From a virus, in IMG/VR virus record IMGVR_UViG_3300046794_000491, positions 1 to 64,000 of that record: DNA of 64,000 nucleotides; one strand, given 5' to 3'. Shown here piece by piece: positions 48,502-56,314 of the stretch (its first letter is position 1; every line of letters starts with the position of its first letter). Under the pieces are notes generated by a model, which saw only the letters and a list, made by a program, of their open reading frames with translations, was not told where the DNA came from and made no database searches. A program made the position numbers and the translations under genes.

Positions 48502-48714
48502 CTACATGGTCTCGGTGAGGATGTGCAGCAGGAACCAGATGGAGAATCCGCTCCAGCCGACCGTGAATGCGGCTCTGCCGAGTTTCGAGGTGCGGGTACG
48601 GAACAGTCTTCGTACGTTCTCGCTCAAGGTGTCGTCGTCTTTCCGATTGATCAGCGCCCACGTTTCGTACAGGGCGAATGCGGCAGTCCACGCGGACCAG
48701 ATCATCCAGCTCAC
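48502..48714 (-). CDS. Small membrane protein
   Basis: A 70-residue protein whose GTG at 48714 overlaps the nuclease stop (GTGA). Two hydrophobic segments (WMIWSAWTAAFALYETWAL and RAAFTVGWSGFSIWFLLHIL) flank a charged loop (NRKDDDTLSENVRRLFRTRT). The topology allows a hairpin in the membrane. Such proteins occur in late phage operons as holins or exclusion proteins; no direct evidence for either. Confidence 0.62.
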   Translation of the reverse strand: MSWMIWSAWTAAFALYETWALINRKDDDTLSENVRRLFRTRTSKLGRAAFTVGWSGFSIWFLLHILTETM

Positions 48715-49085
48715 GGCGTTGTCTCCTTGGTCTCCTCGGGGGGTGCAGGCAGGGGGCGGGCGCCGTGCCCGTCGTAGGGGGCAGCAATGCCCGCGTCGAT
48801 CAGGTCCGTGTTCAGGCACGCGCCGTCGGCGGCCGAGACCGTGGCGAGCCATCGGCCGTACTTCTCCCGGGCGTGGGTCTCCACCACCAGCTCGGGGCCG
48901 TGCTCGGTGAGCCATTCGGCCACCCACGCCTTCGCGGCCTTGCCCTCCGGGGCGTTCTTCTCGGGGGCGTTCAGGCCGTTGAGGCGGAGCCGCTGCCGGG
49001 TGCGGATCGTGAAGCCGAGGTCGAGGTCAACGTCGAGGGTGTCGCCATCGACCACGCGAAGGACTGTGGCGGGGTAGGTGTTCAC
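48711..49085 (-). CDS. Staphylococcal-nuclease-like (SNase) protein
   Basis: A 124-residue protein, GTG start overlapping the portal stop (GTGA). Motifs VVDGDTLDVDLDLGF, LNGLNAPEKN and KYGRWLATV, then LIDAGIAAPYDG, match the SNase OB-fold with its Asp-rich Ca-binding loop, catalytic Arg (R in RLNG) and Glu (in APE). SNase enzymes are Ca-dependent phosphodiesterases cutting DNA and RNA. Lack of a signal peptide and its place after the portal suggest action in the cell or in the virion during head assembly. Confidence 0.8.
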   Translation of the reverse strand: MNTYPATVLRVVDGDTLDVDLDLGFTIRTRQRLRLNGLNAPEKNAPEGKAAKAWVAEWLTEHGPELVVETHAREKYGRWLATVSAADGACLNTDLIDAGIAAPYDGHGARPLPAPPEETKETTP

Positions 49086-51550
49086 GGCAGGTCACGCCCT
49101 TCGGTGCGGTACCGCAGGCGGCAACGGCAGTTGATGGTCAGGTGGAGCGGGGCGAGCTGATCGCCGGGGAACCGCATCGGGTAGCCGTCCACGTCGAACG
49201 GCCTGGTGACCGGCAGGGTGGTGCCGTCCACGGCCTCATGTGCGGGCCGTACGCGGTCGTCTCCGCGGGTGACCCAGGTGCGGACGATGCCGGGGCCGAT
49301 CGCCGCGGCGGTGGCCTCCGCGGTGCCGTTGACGGTGGCGACGGCCGCGGTCTCGGCGGCGCTCGCTATGGCCTTGGCTGCCATGTCGCCGAACGCGGTC
49401 CGCGCGAGCGCCACCAGGTCGTCAATGTCGTCGGCCGCCAATTGCCCCTGCACCAGGAGCGTGGTGACGCTGTCGAGGAAGCCGCGGGCGATGCTCTCGG
49501 CGGCTGCCACGGCGTCGAGGACAGCGGCGGTGATGCGCGGCGAGGCCTCCGGCGGCGGCTTGGGGGCGCCGAACGCGTCGGCGGTGCGCTGGGAGACGGT
49601 GGCGGCGATGCGGGCCAGGACCCGGGCGAGCGCGCCGGTGATCTCCTCCATCCACCGGTCCGTGCCGACGATGCGCGCCACGTCGAGCGTGGTGTCTCCG
49701 CCGCGGATGTCCGATGGGTCCTGCGCACGCCAGAACTTGGTGCCCTTGCGTGTCTTGGGGGAACGCAGCCGGGCGGCGATCACGCCGTCCTGCCGGGCGA
49801 ACAGGGCCTCAAGGGCGAGGGCTATCGCCTCTTGCGCGCGGTCGAAATCGTCGTCGGTGACCTCGAACGAGGGGCCGTCATCATCCGTGCCGGACAGTGC
49901 CTTGGTTTGCAGGCCTCGGGCGTCCTCCACGGCGGCTGCGGCCTCGCCCGGGGCGGGCGGCAGCTCGTTGGCGGTGCGGGCATCGGCGACCGCGGCCGCG
50001 GCTTCCCCGGCGCCGGCGGGCTGCTCGATGCCGGTGCGGGCCTGCGAAACCGCGGCGGCCGCCGGGCCGTTCGTGTCCGGCAGTGCGCCGGGGCCGGCGG
50101 GCTGTCCGCCTTCGGCGCGGGCCTGCGCGACGACGTCGGCCGCCGATCCGTCCGCCTGCTGCTGTGTGGGGTCGAGCGGCGCGTTCGGTCCGCCCATGCC
50201 CGGGATGGCGCCTGCGCCGCCTTGTGTGGGGTCGCCGTTGCCTTGGATGCCGAGCGCCGCGGCGTCCTCCGGGCGCAGCGGCACGGGCGCCTTCTGCGGG
50301 CTGATCCACAGGGCGCGGGAGTGCGGGTTGTTGTAGGCGGGCATGCCCGCGCGGCGCCGGTACTCGTCAATGGAGATCAACCCGGCGTCGAACTCGGATC
50401 GGGCTTCCTCGCGGCGCTTGCGGCGCGGCAGCTCCAGCGCCTGAACCGTCGAGGTGTTGTAGCGGATCTTCAGATCCAGGTCGCCGACGTCCCCGGCGAA
50501 CGCGTCGCTGATCAGCGCAAGGTGGCCGAGCTCCGTGTGAATCCAGAACCCGTACTCTTCCTGCTCGGCGTTGTCGAAGGTGCGGCCGGAGGCGTTACCG
50601 GTGACGGACTCGGGGACACCGAACGCGCCGAGGATCTCGATCTTCGCGTTCTGCGAGGCATGCTCGTAGGCCATCTCGCGCGGCTTGGTCGCAAGGTCCA
50701 CGTAGTTCATGCCGCCAGGGCCTGCGCCGACGACGGAGACGTGCCCGGCGTACTGGGAGCCGGGCAGGAACCGGGCCTCCAGTCGGTCCATGTCCGAATC
50801 GGTGAGCGAGCCCGTGTCCACGGCCACGATGCCGCCGGGCCGTGCGTCGTTGCGGATGAACGCCACGTTGTACAGGCGGGACAGGTGGTCGAGTTCGATG
50901 CTGATCCCGGCGGCTTCCAGCGGCGTGACACCGGAGAACGGATCGGTCGGGTGAGGCTTCCTGATCCAGCGCACCCGCTCCGGATCGAGCTCACGGACGT
51001 GCCCGTACAGGGTCGTGAACTCGAAGTGCTTGATGTACTCGCCCTTTTCGTCGGGCACGGGGATGACCCGGTCCGGCGGCAGCAGGTCGAGACGTGTGAT
51101 GGTGCCGCGGTTGCTGCGGGTCACCTCAACGAACGCGCCCCGCTTGGATAGCAGGATCTGCGCGGACAGCCGCTTACGGAGCTGCGCCCCCGACTCCATC
51201 GGGTTCGCGTGCGGCCCGTTCAGGACCCGCAGAAGCGGATGGTCCTCAATGACTTCCTCGAACTCGCCGTCTTCGGTCAGGCCGCGCCCGATCTCCAGCG
51301 GAAGACGGGCGGCGTGCTCGCCCATCGTGTCGATGGCCTTGTAGACCCAGATGACGCGTTCGTATCCCTCGGTGACCACCCGGCCGAGGTCCCAGCCGTC
51401 GGCGCGGCCCTCGGTGCCCCACACGTTGGTCGTACCGGCGTAGGTGGTGGAGGTGTAGCCACCCGTCCACGTGATCGTTTTCGACTCGTCCGGCTGCGGT
51501 CCTGGGGTGACCAGTGAGCGCAGCGCGGGAAGCCAGCGGCGTCGGGCCAT
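49082..51550 (-). CDS. Portal protein fused to a MuF-type domain
   Basis: ATG 51550 (MARRRWLPALRSLV) has GGAGG at six bases; a frame to 51589 is discounted. Residues about 30-420 carry the HK97-type portal fold (AAGISIELDHLSRLYNVAFI, GGMNYVDLATKPREM, GVPESVTGNASGR). A linker follows with three repeats of about 24 residues, AAAAV-x-x-AR and variants. The last 250 residues form a helical MuF-like domain ending DDRVRPAHEAVDGTTLPV and LTINCRCRLRYR. Portals form the 12-mer ring through which DNA passes; MuF domains are minor capsid proteins often linked to toxins or ejection. Fusion of both in one protein, with a Q-T-K/A before the MuF part, suggests possible proteolytic release. Confidence 0.85.
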   Translation of the reverse strand: MARRRWLPALRSLVTPGPQPDESKTITWTGGYTSTTYAGTTNVWGTEGRADGWDLGRVVTEGYERVIWVYKAIDTMGEHAARLPLEIGRGLTEDGEFEEVIEDHPLLRVLNGPHANPMESGAQLRKRLSAQILLSKRGAFVEVTRSNRGTITRLDLLPPDRVIPVPDEKGEYIKHFEFTTLYGHVRELDPERVRWIRKPHPTDPFSGVTPLEAAGISIELDHLSRLYNVAFIRNDARPGGIVAVDTGSLTDSDMDRLEARFLPGSQYAGHVSVVGAGPGGMNYVDLATKPREMAYEHASQNAKIEILGAFGVPESVTGNASGRTFDNAEQEEYGFWIHTELGHLALISDAFAGDVGDLDLKIRYNTSTVQALELPRRKRREEARSEFDAGLISIDEYRRRAGMPAYNNPHSRALWISPQKAPVPLRPEDAAALGIQGNGDPTQGGAGAIPGMGGPNAPLDPTQQQADGSAADVVAQARAEGGQPAGPGALPDTNGPAAAAVSQARTGIEQPAGAGEAAAAVADARTANELPPAPGEAAAAVEDARGLQTKALSGTDDDGPSFEVTDDDFDRAQEAIALALEALFARQDGVIAARLRSPKTRKGTKFWRAQDPSDIRGGDTTLDVARIVGTDRWMEEITGALARVLARIAATVSQRTADAFGAPKPPPEASPRITAAVLDAVAAAESIARGFLDSVTTLLVQGQLAADDIDDLVALARTAFGDMAAKAIASAAETAAVATVNGTAEATAAAIGPGIVRTWVTRGDDRVRPAHEAVDGTTLPVTRPFDVDGYPMRFPGDQLAPLHLTINCRCRLRYRTEGRDLP

Positions 51551-51551
51551 G

Positions 51552-51914
51552 TCACTCCTCCCCGCCGCACACCCACACCGCGACGGCAAGCAGGGCGGCG
51601 AACAGCAGGGACCACGGGTTCACGGAGTACGCCACCGCGGTGATCAGCATCAGGCCGGCGGAGAGAGCGCCGTAGCCGCCTACCAGCCGGATCAGGCGTG
51701 GCACGGGCGGTGTGGTCTGAAGGACTGCGCCGCCTGCCGTGGCGGTGAGGAGCCCGATCAGGAGCAGGGCCACGGCCGGTGATCCCATGGACAGGGCTCC
51801 CAGCAGGCCGACCGTTCCGGCGCCGACCAGGAAGAGGCCGATCAGGTCGCGGGCGAGGCGTCGCCGCGGTGCCCGATGGCTGGGGAGCGGTGGGGGCTGC
51901 GTTGGAGGATTCAC
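51552..51914 (-). CDS. Four-helix membrane protein
   Basis: A 120-residue protein starting at GTG 51914 (no strong ribosome site). After a Pro/Arg-rich head come four hydrophobic segments (LIGLFLVGAGTVGLLGAL, AVALLLIGLLTATAGGAV, GGYGALSAGLMLITAVAY, LLFAALLAVAVWVC). The stop lies just before the portal ATG (TGACATG), so the two are coupled. Phages often carry membrane proteins near lysis or exclusion genes. Placement before the portal is not enough to assign either. Confidence 0.6.
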   Translation of the reverse strand: MNPPTQPPPLPSHRAPRRRLARDLIGLFLVGAGTVGLLGALSMGSPAVALLLIGLLTATAGGAVLQTTPPVPRLIRLVGGYGALSAGLMLITAVAYSVNPWSLLFAALLAVAVWVCGGEE

Positions 51915-51940
51915 GCGGCGGACCGTAGGAAGGCCGCCGC

Positions 51941-51955
51941 GCTTGCGTCGCGGGC
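51941..51955 (-). promoter_or_regulatory. Late-gene gap motif, copy l
   Basis: Minus strand GCCCGCGACGCAAGC, full consensus, 26 bases before GTG 51914 and adjoining the TAG stop of the small gene at 51955. Confidence 0.6.
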
Positions 51956-52116
51956 TAGTCGCCCACGTCGATCACCGCGTACGCGATGCCGAGCCAGGCC
52001 AGGACGGCGACGATGACGGCGACGGCTGCGGCGGCGCGGCCGTCCCCGCCTGTGTCGCGGTAGGTGAGGCCGCCGGAGATCGCGCCGCAGGCGAGACCAG
52101 CAAGGAAGACGCGCAT
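51955..52116 (-). CDS. Small membrane protein (53 residues)
   Basis: ATG 52116, encoding MRVFLAGLACGAISGGLTYR and later AVAVIVAVLAWLGIAYAVID, then a TAG at 51955-51957. One or two hydrophobic helices around a Gly/Asp turn. The gene lies in line with the phage operon between two other genes and has TAGGAA upstream, so it is plausible though short. Function unknown. Confidence 0.5.
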   Translation of the reverse strand: MRVFLAGLACGAISGGLTYRDTGGDGRAAAAVAVIVAVLAWLGIAYAVIDVGD

Positions 52117-52128
52117 GTGGGGGGGTTC

Positions 52129-52578
52129 CTATCGGGCAGGGCGGGAGACGCCGGAGACGTAGGCGCTGATGCCGCGCCGCTGGATCTTGCCGCCCGGGAT
52201 CAGCTTGGCGTTCTTCGGGCGCTCGGGAACCTTCCGCTTGGCGCGCACCGCCTGATCGCCGCCGATGAGGTGCCGGTTGTCCATGAGGGCCTCGCAGTCC
52301 CCGCCGACGACGTCCTCATAGGGGCGACGGCAGGCCCGGCAGTACACCTCCAGCGCATCGACGCGGGTGGCGGTGGGGGTCGTAAACGAGCCGCGGAAGT
52401 CGGCTTGCTTCGCCACCCGGGCCTCAACCTTGATCTCCGCGGCGACGATCCACACGTGCGCGCGGGTGTCGGTCTGGACCGGCGGGGCGGCGGCCGGCGG
52501 GGGCGCGTCCAGTGGCTCATCGAAGATGTTGGCGAAGAGCCCGAGCTCTAGTTGGTCGCGTACTACCGCGGTCGTCAC
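52129..52578 (-). CDS. Cys-containing hypothetical protein
   Basis: GTG 52578 has GGAGG eight bases upstream. The 149-residue product has a Pro-rich linker, a strand-rich core (HVWIVAAEIKVEARVAKQAD) and a cluster VYCRACRRPYEDVVGGDCEA that could bind zinc, then a basic Lys/Arg-rich tail. Not recognised. It is the rightmost gene of the late block. Where a terminase would normally sit, the sequence passes into the accessory region. Confidence 0.6.
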   Translation of the reverse strand: MTTAVVRDQLELGLFANIFDEPLDAPPPAAAPPVQTDTRAHVWIVAAEIKVEARVAKQADFRGSFTTPTATRVDALEVYCRACRRPYEDVVGGDCEALMDNRHLIGGDQAVRAKRKVPERPKNAKLIPGGKIQRRGISAYVSGVSRPAR

Positions 52579-52613
52579 GTGTGCGTCCTCCGGTACCTCA
52601 GTGGCCCCCCTGC

Positions 52614-52630
52614 GTCAACGTCTCAACGTC
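52614..52630 (-). promoter_or_regulatory. Late-gene gap motif, copy n (tandem half copies)
   Basis: Minus strand GACGTTGAG followed by GACGTTGAC, overlapping by one base: two imperfect copies of the GACGYWARC core, 35 bases before GTG 52578. Confidence 0.4.
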
Positions 52631-52693
52631 ATATGGACGGAGTGAGCGCGCTGGGCGTTACACCTCGTCACTGCGGGGCGGGGATGAACGCAG

Positions 52694-52721
52694 AAACCCC
52701 CGCCCGGGGGGCAGGGGGTTT
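52694..52721. terminator. Terminator after the acetyltransferase gene
   Basis: AAACCCCC (52694-52701) pairs with GGGGGTTT (52714-52721), a strong GC stem with T/A ends. It follows the GNAT stop at 52747 on the minus strand and separates the accessory block from the late genes. Confidence 0.65.
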
Positions 52722-52746
52722 GAGGAGGAGGGAGGCAGGCGGCGGG

Positions 52747-53613
52747 TCAGAGCTTGGCCACGCTGACGAACCCCAGTGAGCGAAGGCCTTCGGCCTGGCA
52801 CAGCCGGTCCGAGGCGCCCCCGATCTCGGTCTGCAAGAGCTGGTAGTCAGCGCCGTGCGTGGCTCCCCATGCCATAGCGGCGCGCCACAGGGCGCGGCCG
52901 TGGCCGTGGCCGCGGTGCTCGGGCAGAACGCCGAAGTACTGCGGCAGGAGCCGGGTTGCCCCGGCCGAGTCGGGCATGGTCTCCATGGGGCCGATCGCCC
53001 CTACGACGCGAGCTCCGTCGGTGGCAGCCAGGACAGGGCCGACGGAGCCGGTCTGCATCTGGCTGTGGAGGAATGCGAACCCGTCGCTGGTCAGCCGGTC
53101 GGCGAACGCGGCGAACGTCTCCCGTGTCGGCTGTGGCAGGACGTCCACCGCGCGGATGGGGCCGGGCTGGTCCTCGATCCTGGGGTGGGTGAATGGCTTC
53201 AACTGGACTCGGGTGACCGTGGTCCCGGCCGGTGGCGTCTCGTCGGGGCCGTGGAAGGTGACCACCCGGGCGGTGGAGACGCGATGGCCGGCGGTGAGCT
53301 TGGCGGCCAGGCTTGCGGCTTCTTCAGCGGCGGGCCCGTAGGTGTAGACCGTGAGGGTGCCGCTGCCGCGGGTGCGCAGCGTGGGGATCAGAGTCCGGGC
53401 GGTGGTGTGCTCGATGTGCTCGGGCAACACCGTTTCATCCTTCGTCTCGGTCCAGCGCTGATCCTTGTCGTAGGGCAGGAACGTGCCGGTTCCGGCGACG
53501 CGCTGCACGTCATCGAACAGGGCCGGGGCCAGGGCGTCGGGGTGGACGGGGCCGATCGTCGGCACGTACGGCACCTGGATCACGGGGTGCAACCAGTCCC
53601 ACAGCAAACGCAT
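52747..53613 (-). CDS. GNAT acetyltransferase
   Basis: A 288-residue protein. The C-terminal half carries the acetyl-CoA pocket, YFGVLPEHRGHGHGRALWRA (R-x-x-G-x-G), and ends with ASDRLCQAEGLRSLGF. The N-terminal 150 residues are a second, degenerate GNAT-like or substrate-binding domain. The gene is last in the rSAM cassette, beyond a terminator. It might acetylate the modified peptide or be unrelated; context only. Confidence 0.75.
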   Translation of the reverse strand: MRLLWDWLHPVIQVPYVPTIGPVHPDALAPALFDDVQRVAGTGTFLPYDKDQRWTETKDETVLPEHIEHTTARTLIPTLRTRGSGTLTVYTYGPAAEEAASLAAKLTAGHRVSTARVVTFHGPDETPPAGTTVTRVQLKPFTHPRIEDQPGPIRAVDVLPQPTRETFAAFADRLTSDGFAFLHSQMQTGSVGPVLAATDGARVVGAIGPMETMPDSAGATRLLPQYFGVLPEHRGHGHGRALWRAAMAWGATHGADYQLLQTEIGGASDRLCQAEGLRSLGFVSVAKL

Positions 53614-53644
53614 GGGGCCAACGCTACTCGTCTGCCACGCACGG

Positions 53645-53679
53645 CTCGGGCCCCGGCGCGGAATACGTCGGGGCCCGAG
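53645..53679. terminator. Terminator after the peptide precursor gene
   Basis: A perfect 11-bp stem, CTCGGGCCCCG at 53645-53655 with CGGGGCCCGAG at 53669-53679, around a 13-base loop, lies just downstream (minus strand) of the precursor peptide. It could leave more precursor mRNA than later genes. Confidence 0.75.
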
Positions 53680-53702
53680 TGATTGTTACCGGTTGCGACC
53701 GG

Positions 53703-53906
53703 TTAGTGCGGGTTGTCGTCGCCCGCGTTGCAGCTGCACTTCGCGCTGTCCATGAGCGCGTCCATGTTGGTGATGCCGGTGATCTGGGTGACCGGCTGGA
53801 CGGGGACGGGGGCCGGTCGTGTGAAGTACGGCAGGCCTTCGCCCTGGGTGGGCCCGTCGTCCGGGAGCGGGCGCCTGGGGGAGATCTCGACTGCTACAGC
53901 GGTCAT
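53703..53906 (-). CDS. Candidate RiPP precursor peptide
   Basis: The 67-residue peptide from ATG 53906 starts two bases after the radical SAM stop (an overlapping GTG at 53912 is possible). A Pro-rich leader (MTAVAVEISPRRPLPDDGPT, then PVTQITGITNMDALMDS) precedes a small core, AKCSCNAGDDNPH, with two cysteines two residues apart and an Asn-Ala-Gly-Asp-Asp run. Precursors of radical-SAM-modified peptides have this layout. The family is not one I can name. A terminator follows directly. Confidence 0.72.
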   Translation of the reverse strand: MTAVAVEISPRRPLPDDGPTQGEGLPYFTRPAPVPVQPVTQITGITNMDALMDSAKCSCNAGDDNPH

Positions 53907-53908
53907 GT

Positions 53909-55024
53909 TCACCCTGCTTTCTTCTGTCCGTGCTGGCAGTAGCTCGCCAGCGGGGCTTTCGCCTCCTGGTAGTGCTTGGCCAGGGGCCTGCATACGGTGC
54001 AGGAACCGGAGAGCGTGCAGCCTGAGCAGCCTCCGGTGCGAAGCATCAGGCGGTCCGCGATCGCGCCCAGTCGGGCGAGGCCCTCGATTCCCTCTTGGGG
54101 GAGGCTGATCTGGTCGTCGCGGCCGATTTTGCAGATGGACACCAGGCCGTGCGGGTCCATGTGGAAGAAGGTGTGTCCGGCGTTGCAGCCCGTGAACTGC
54201 TTCCGCATCCGCAGGTGTTCCTTGGACTGCGCGGTGAGGACTTCCCCGCCCCCGTAGATGGTGGGGGTCATGTTCGTGTAGACCTCGCGCTCCACACCCC
54301 ACCGGTCGCAGAGGTCGATCATCGCCTGTTCTTCGTGGGCGTTGTCCTCGGTGACGATGACGCTCATGCGCAGCGGCAGCCGGGCCCGCCGGGCGGCGTT
54401 CATGCCCTGGACGAACAGGTCCCAGGCGCCTGCGCGCTGCGTCAGCTCGTCATAACTGGCCTTCGTCGCGCCGTACATGGAGACCGTGACGCGGTACGGC
54501 GGGCACTCCTCGAAGAGGCGCAGCAGGTTCTCGCGCCACAGCAGTGAGCCGTTGGTGGAGACCGTGAGCATCATGCCGAGCTCGAACGCGTGCCGGTACG
54601 AGCGCATGAAGTCCTTGTCGACGACTGGCTCACCGCCCGTGATCTGAAGCCACAGCACCCCGGCCCCGGCCATGGTTTCCAGGCAGCGCAGCTTGTCCGC
54701 CAGCGGCATGCCGCTGTTCACCTTGAGCCCGAGATAGCAGTGTTTGCAGGCGTAGTTACAGCCGAGGTTGACCTCCCAGCTCGCTTTCGAGTAGCCCCAG
54801 GGGGACGGCTGCCGGACGAGCAGGAAGTCACCCGCCGGCCGCCCGGCCGTGTCCATGCCCCACTGGTCGCGGACGGCGTGGGCCAGCCACGCGGGTGCGG
54901 GCTGGGCAGGGTCGTGGGCCCGCAGCTCCTCATAGTTCGCTTCGGGCAGGAGAAGGCCGTCTTTGTGGCCGGGCCGCAGGAGCAAGTGCTGTTCTAGGAA
55001 CGGGCTCGCGATCAGGGTGTACAC
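53909..55024 (-). CDS. Radical SAM/SPASM-type peptide maturase
   Basis: A 371-residue protein, GTG 55024 preceded by GGAGG. C89-x3-C93-x2-C96 (NLGCNYACKHCYLG) binds the SAM-cleaving 4Fe-4S cluster, and QITGGEP follows at 127-133. The C-terminal part has further cysteines (TGCNAGHTFF, SICKIGRD, GGCSGCTLSGSCTVC, SYCQHG) typical of SPASM auxiliary clusters. Such enzymes make thioether, carbon-carbon or other crosslinks in peptides. The first 80 residues may bind the leader. The start overlaps the preceding gene by 13 bases. Confidence 0.85.
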   Translation of the reverse strand: MYTLIASPFLEQHLLLRPGHKDGLLLPEANYEELRAHDPAQPAPAWLAHAVRDQWGMDTAGRPAGDFLLVRQPSPWGYSKASWEVNLGCNYACKHCYLGLKVNSGMPLADKLRCLETMAGAGVLWLQITGGEPVVDKDFMRSYRHAFELGMMLTVSTNGSLLWRENLLRLFEECPPYRVTVSMYGATKASYDELTQRAGAWDLFVQGMNAARRARLPLRMSVIVTEDNAHEEQAMIDLCDRWGVEREVYTNMTPTIYGGGEVLTAQSKEHLRMRKQFTGCNAGHTFFHMDPHGLVSICKIGRDDQISLPQEGIEGLARLGAIADRLMLRTGGCSGCTLSGSCTVCRPLAKHYQEAKAPLASYCQHGQKKAG

Positions 55025-55647
55025 GAGGCCTCCAGGGGGCTTGAGCTGTCACGGAGTTCGGGCATGTCGACCAGCGTCACGTCCACCAGGGACGCGGCGA
55101 GCTGGGAGCCGACCATCCACCGGGCGCGCGCGGAGCTGAAGAGAGCCACGTCCCGCGCGCCGGGAATCGGGGGAGGGCCGGGCAGGTACATCTGGCCATA
55201 GACGCCGTCGAGAATGACCCGGCCTGCGCGTACCGCCACGACGTTGTCGCGCAGGTGCGGGCACAGGCGAGCCGCTACGGCCGCGCACGGGGCGCATACC
55301 GGCGGGTGCGTCGTCACCTCGTCCTCGGGCCAGCCTCGCTCACCGTCGGCCCGGTGGTCTTCCAGCAGCCACAGCCAGCCGAGTTCGTTGCGGTCCGCGG
55401 GGCCGCCGCACACCTGGCACAGGAGCCGCCGCATCGCGCGTCGCTGCCGGGGCCCATGGACCTTGCCGTACTCGGGGCGGCCCGCCCCCTGCTTCAGCGC
55501 CCACGGCTGCCAGGACACCCCCGTCGTGTCGCGTGGCTGCCCCGCCAGGATGATGCCGTCTCCGGCCTGGAGGACGCGGGGCATCGGCTTGTGCTCGCCG
55601 CTCCAGGCGGTGATGTACGGCACGGAGGTTCGCGCGTGGGTCTTCAT
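55012..55647 (-). CDS. Zinc-finger-like hypothetical protein of the rSAM cassette
   Basis: A 211-residue protein with CQVCGG and later CAPCAAVAARLCPHLR, two Cys clusters that could hold zinc. A helical stretch includes LGWLWLLEDHRADGERGW. The end overlaps the maturase start, so the two are co-expressed. No family recognised. A role in binding precursor or DNA is possible. Confidence 0.6.
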   Translation of the reverse strand: MKTHARTSVPYITAWSGEHKPMPRVLQAGDGIILAGQPRDTTGVSWQPWALKQGAGRPEYGKVHGPRQRRAMRRLLCQVCGGPADRNELGWLWLLEDHRADGERGWPEDEVTTHPPVCAPCAAVAARLCPHLRDNVVAVRAGRVILDGVYGQMYLPGPPPIPGARDVALFSSARARWMVGSQLAASLVDVTLVDMPELRDSSSPLEASCTP

Positions 55648-55720
55648 CTCTCATCTCACTCGTGGCAGGGCGTGACGGGTAGTGGGACCGGCCCCGGGCA
55701 GCAGACACCGCACGCAGAGA

Positions 55721-56314
55721 TCAGGAGATCGTGCTCAGCACTGATCCGAGGAGTGTTTCGTGAGGCGCGGGGCCGGGCTGGTAGTGGTCGAGCAGGTTCC
55801 GCAGGGCCTTCGGCGGAACGAGCCGGTCACCGCGGCAGGGGCGCAGCCAGTAGGGGCCCGGCGGCTCTGCCGCCGTCATCACGGGTAGGGCGACGTGGTG
55901 CGGGCGGCCGAGGCACGATGCGTACCGGTGCGGCTCCCACTGCTCGCTGGTGCCGGGCGGTACGAACCAGATGAGCCACGACCGTTGAGGGTCTTCGATC
56001 ACTGGTCCGCACGCGTCGGGCTGTTCGTTGCCGTTGCCCTGGATGCCGTCCATGGCCTTTATGGCGGCGTACGCCTGCGGGCCGCTCGCCGTGACGACGA
56101 CGTCGAAGAAGCGGCCGCCTAACGGCAGTTGCAGCACCCGCTGGTGCTGTAGCGCCATCAGGCTGCGTACGCGGGCGGCCAGGTCGCCCATGTCCGGGGC
56201 TACGGATCGGGGGACCATGGGCGCGGTGCTCGTCGGGAAGCGGACAGGGGCCGCGTCCGGCAGTTCCCGGATCGGGTCGAGCTCCCTGCGGGGCAGCTGC
56301 TGGGCGAGACTCAC
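55721..56314 (-). CDS. Hypothetical protein of the rSAM cassette
   Basis: GTG 56314 overlaps the GHKL stop (GTGA), so it is coupled. The 197-residue protein has a Pro-rich head, a compact core (RFFDVVVTASGPQAYAAIKA, SWLIWFVPPGTSEQWEPHRY) and PVMTAAEPPGPYWLRPCRGD near the end. Streptomyces genomes often carry relatives next to HTH regulators and ATP-binding proteins; function not established. Confidence 0.6.
   Translation of the reverse strand: MSLAQQLPRRELDPIRELPDAAPVRFPTSTAPMVPRSVAPDMGDLAARVRSLMALQHQRVLQLPLGGRFFDVVVTASGPQAYAAIKAMDGIQGNGNEQPDACGPVIEDPQRSWLIWFVPPGTSEQWEPHRYASCLGRPHHVALPVMTAAEPPGPYWLRPCRGDRLVPPKALRNLLDHYQPGPAPHETLLGSVLSTIS

Noticed and set aside
53661-53675. A GACGTATTC-like copy of the late-gene gap motif upstream of the GNAT gene
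   Set aside because: The match is weak and overlaps a strong terminator stem, so it is probably chance.
53684-53710. Two ACCGGT palindromes near the precursor peptide stop
   Set aside because: Too short and common in GC-rich DNA, with no full inverted repeat.
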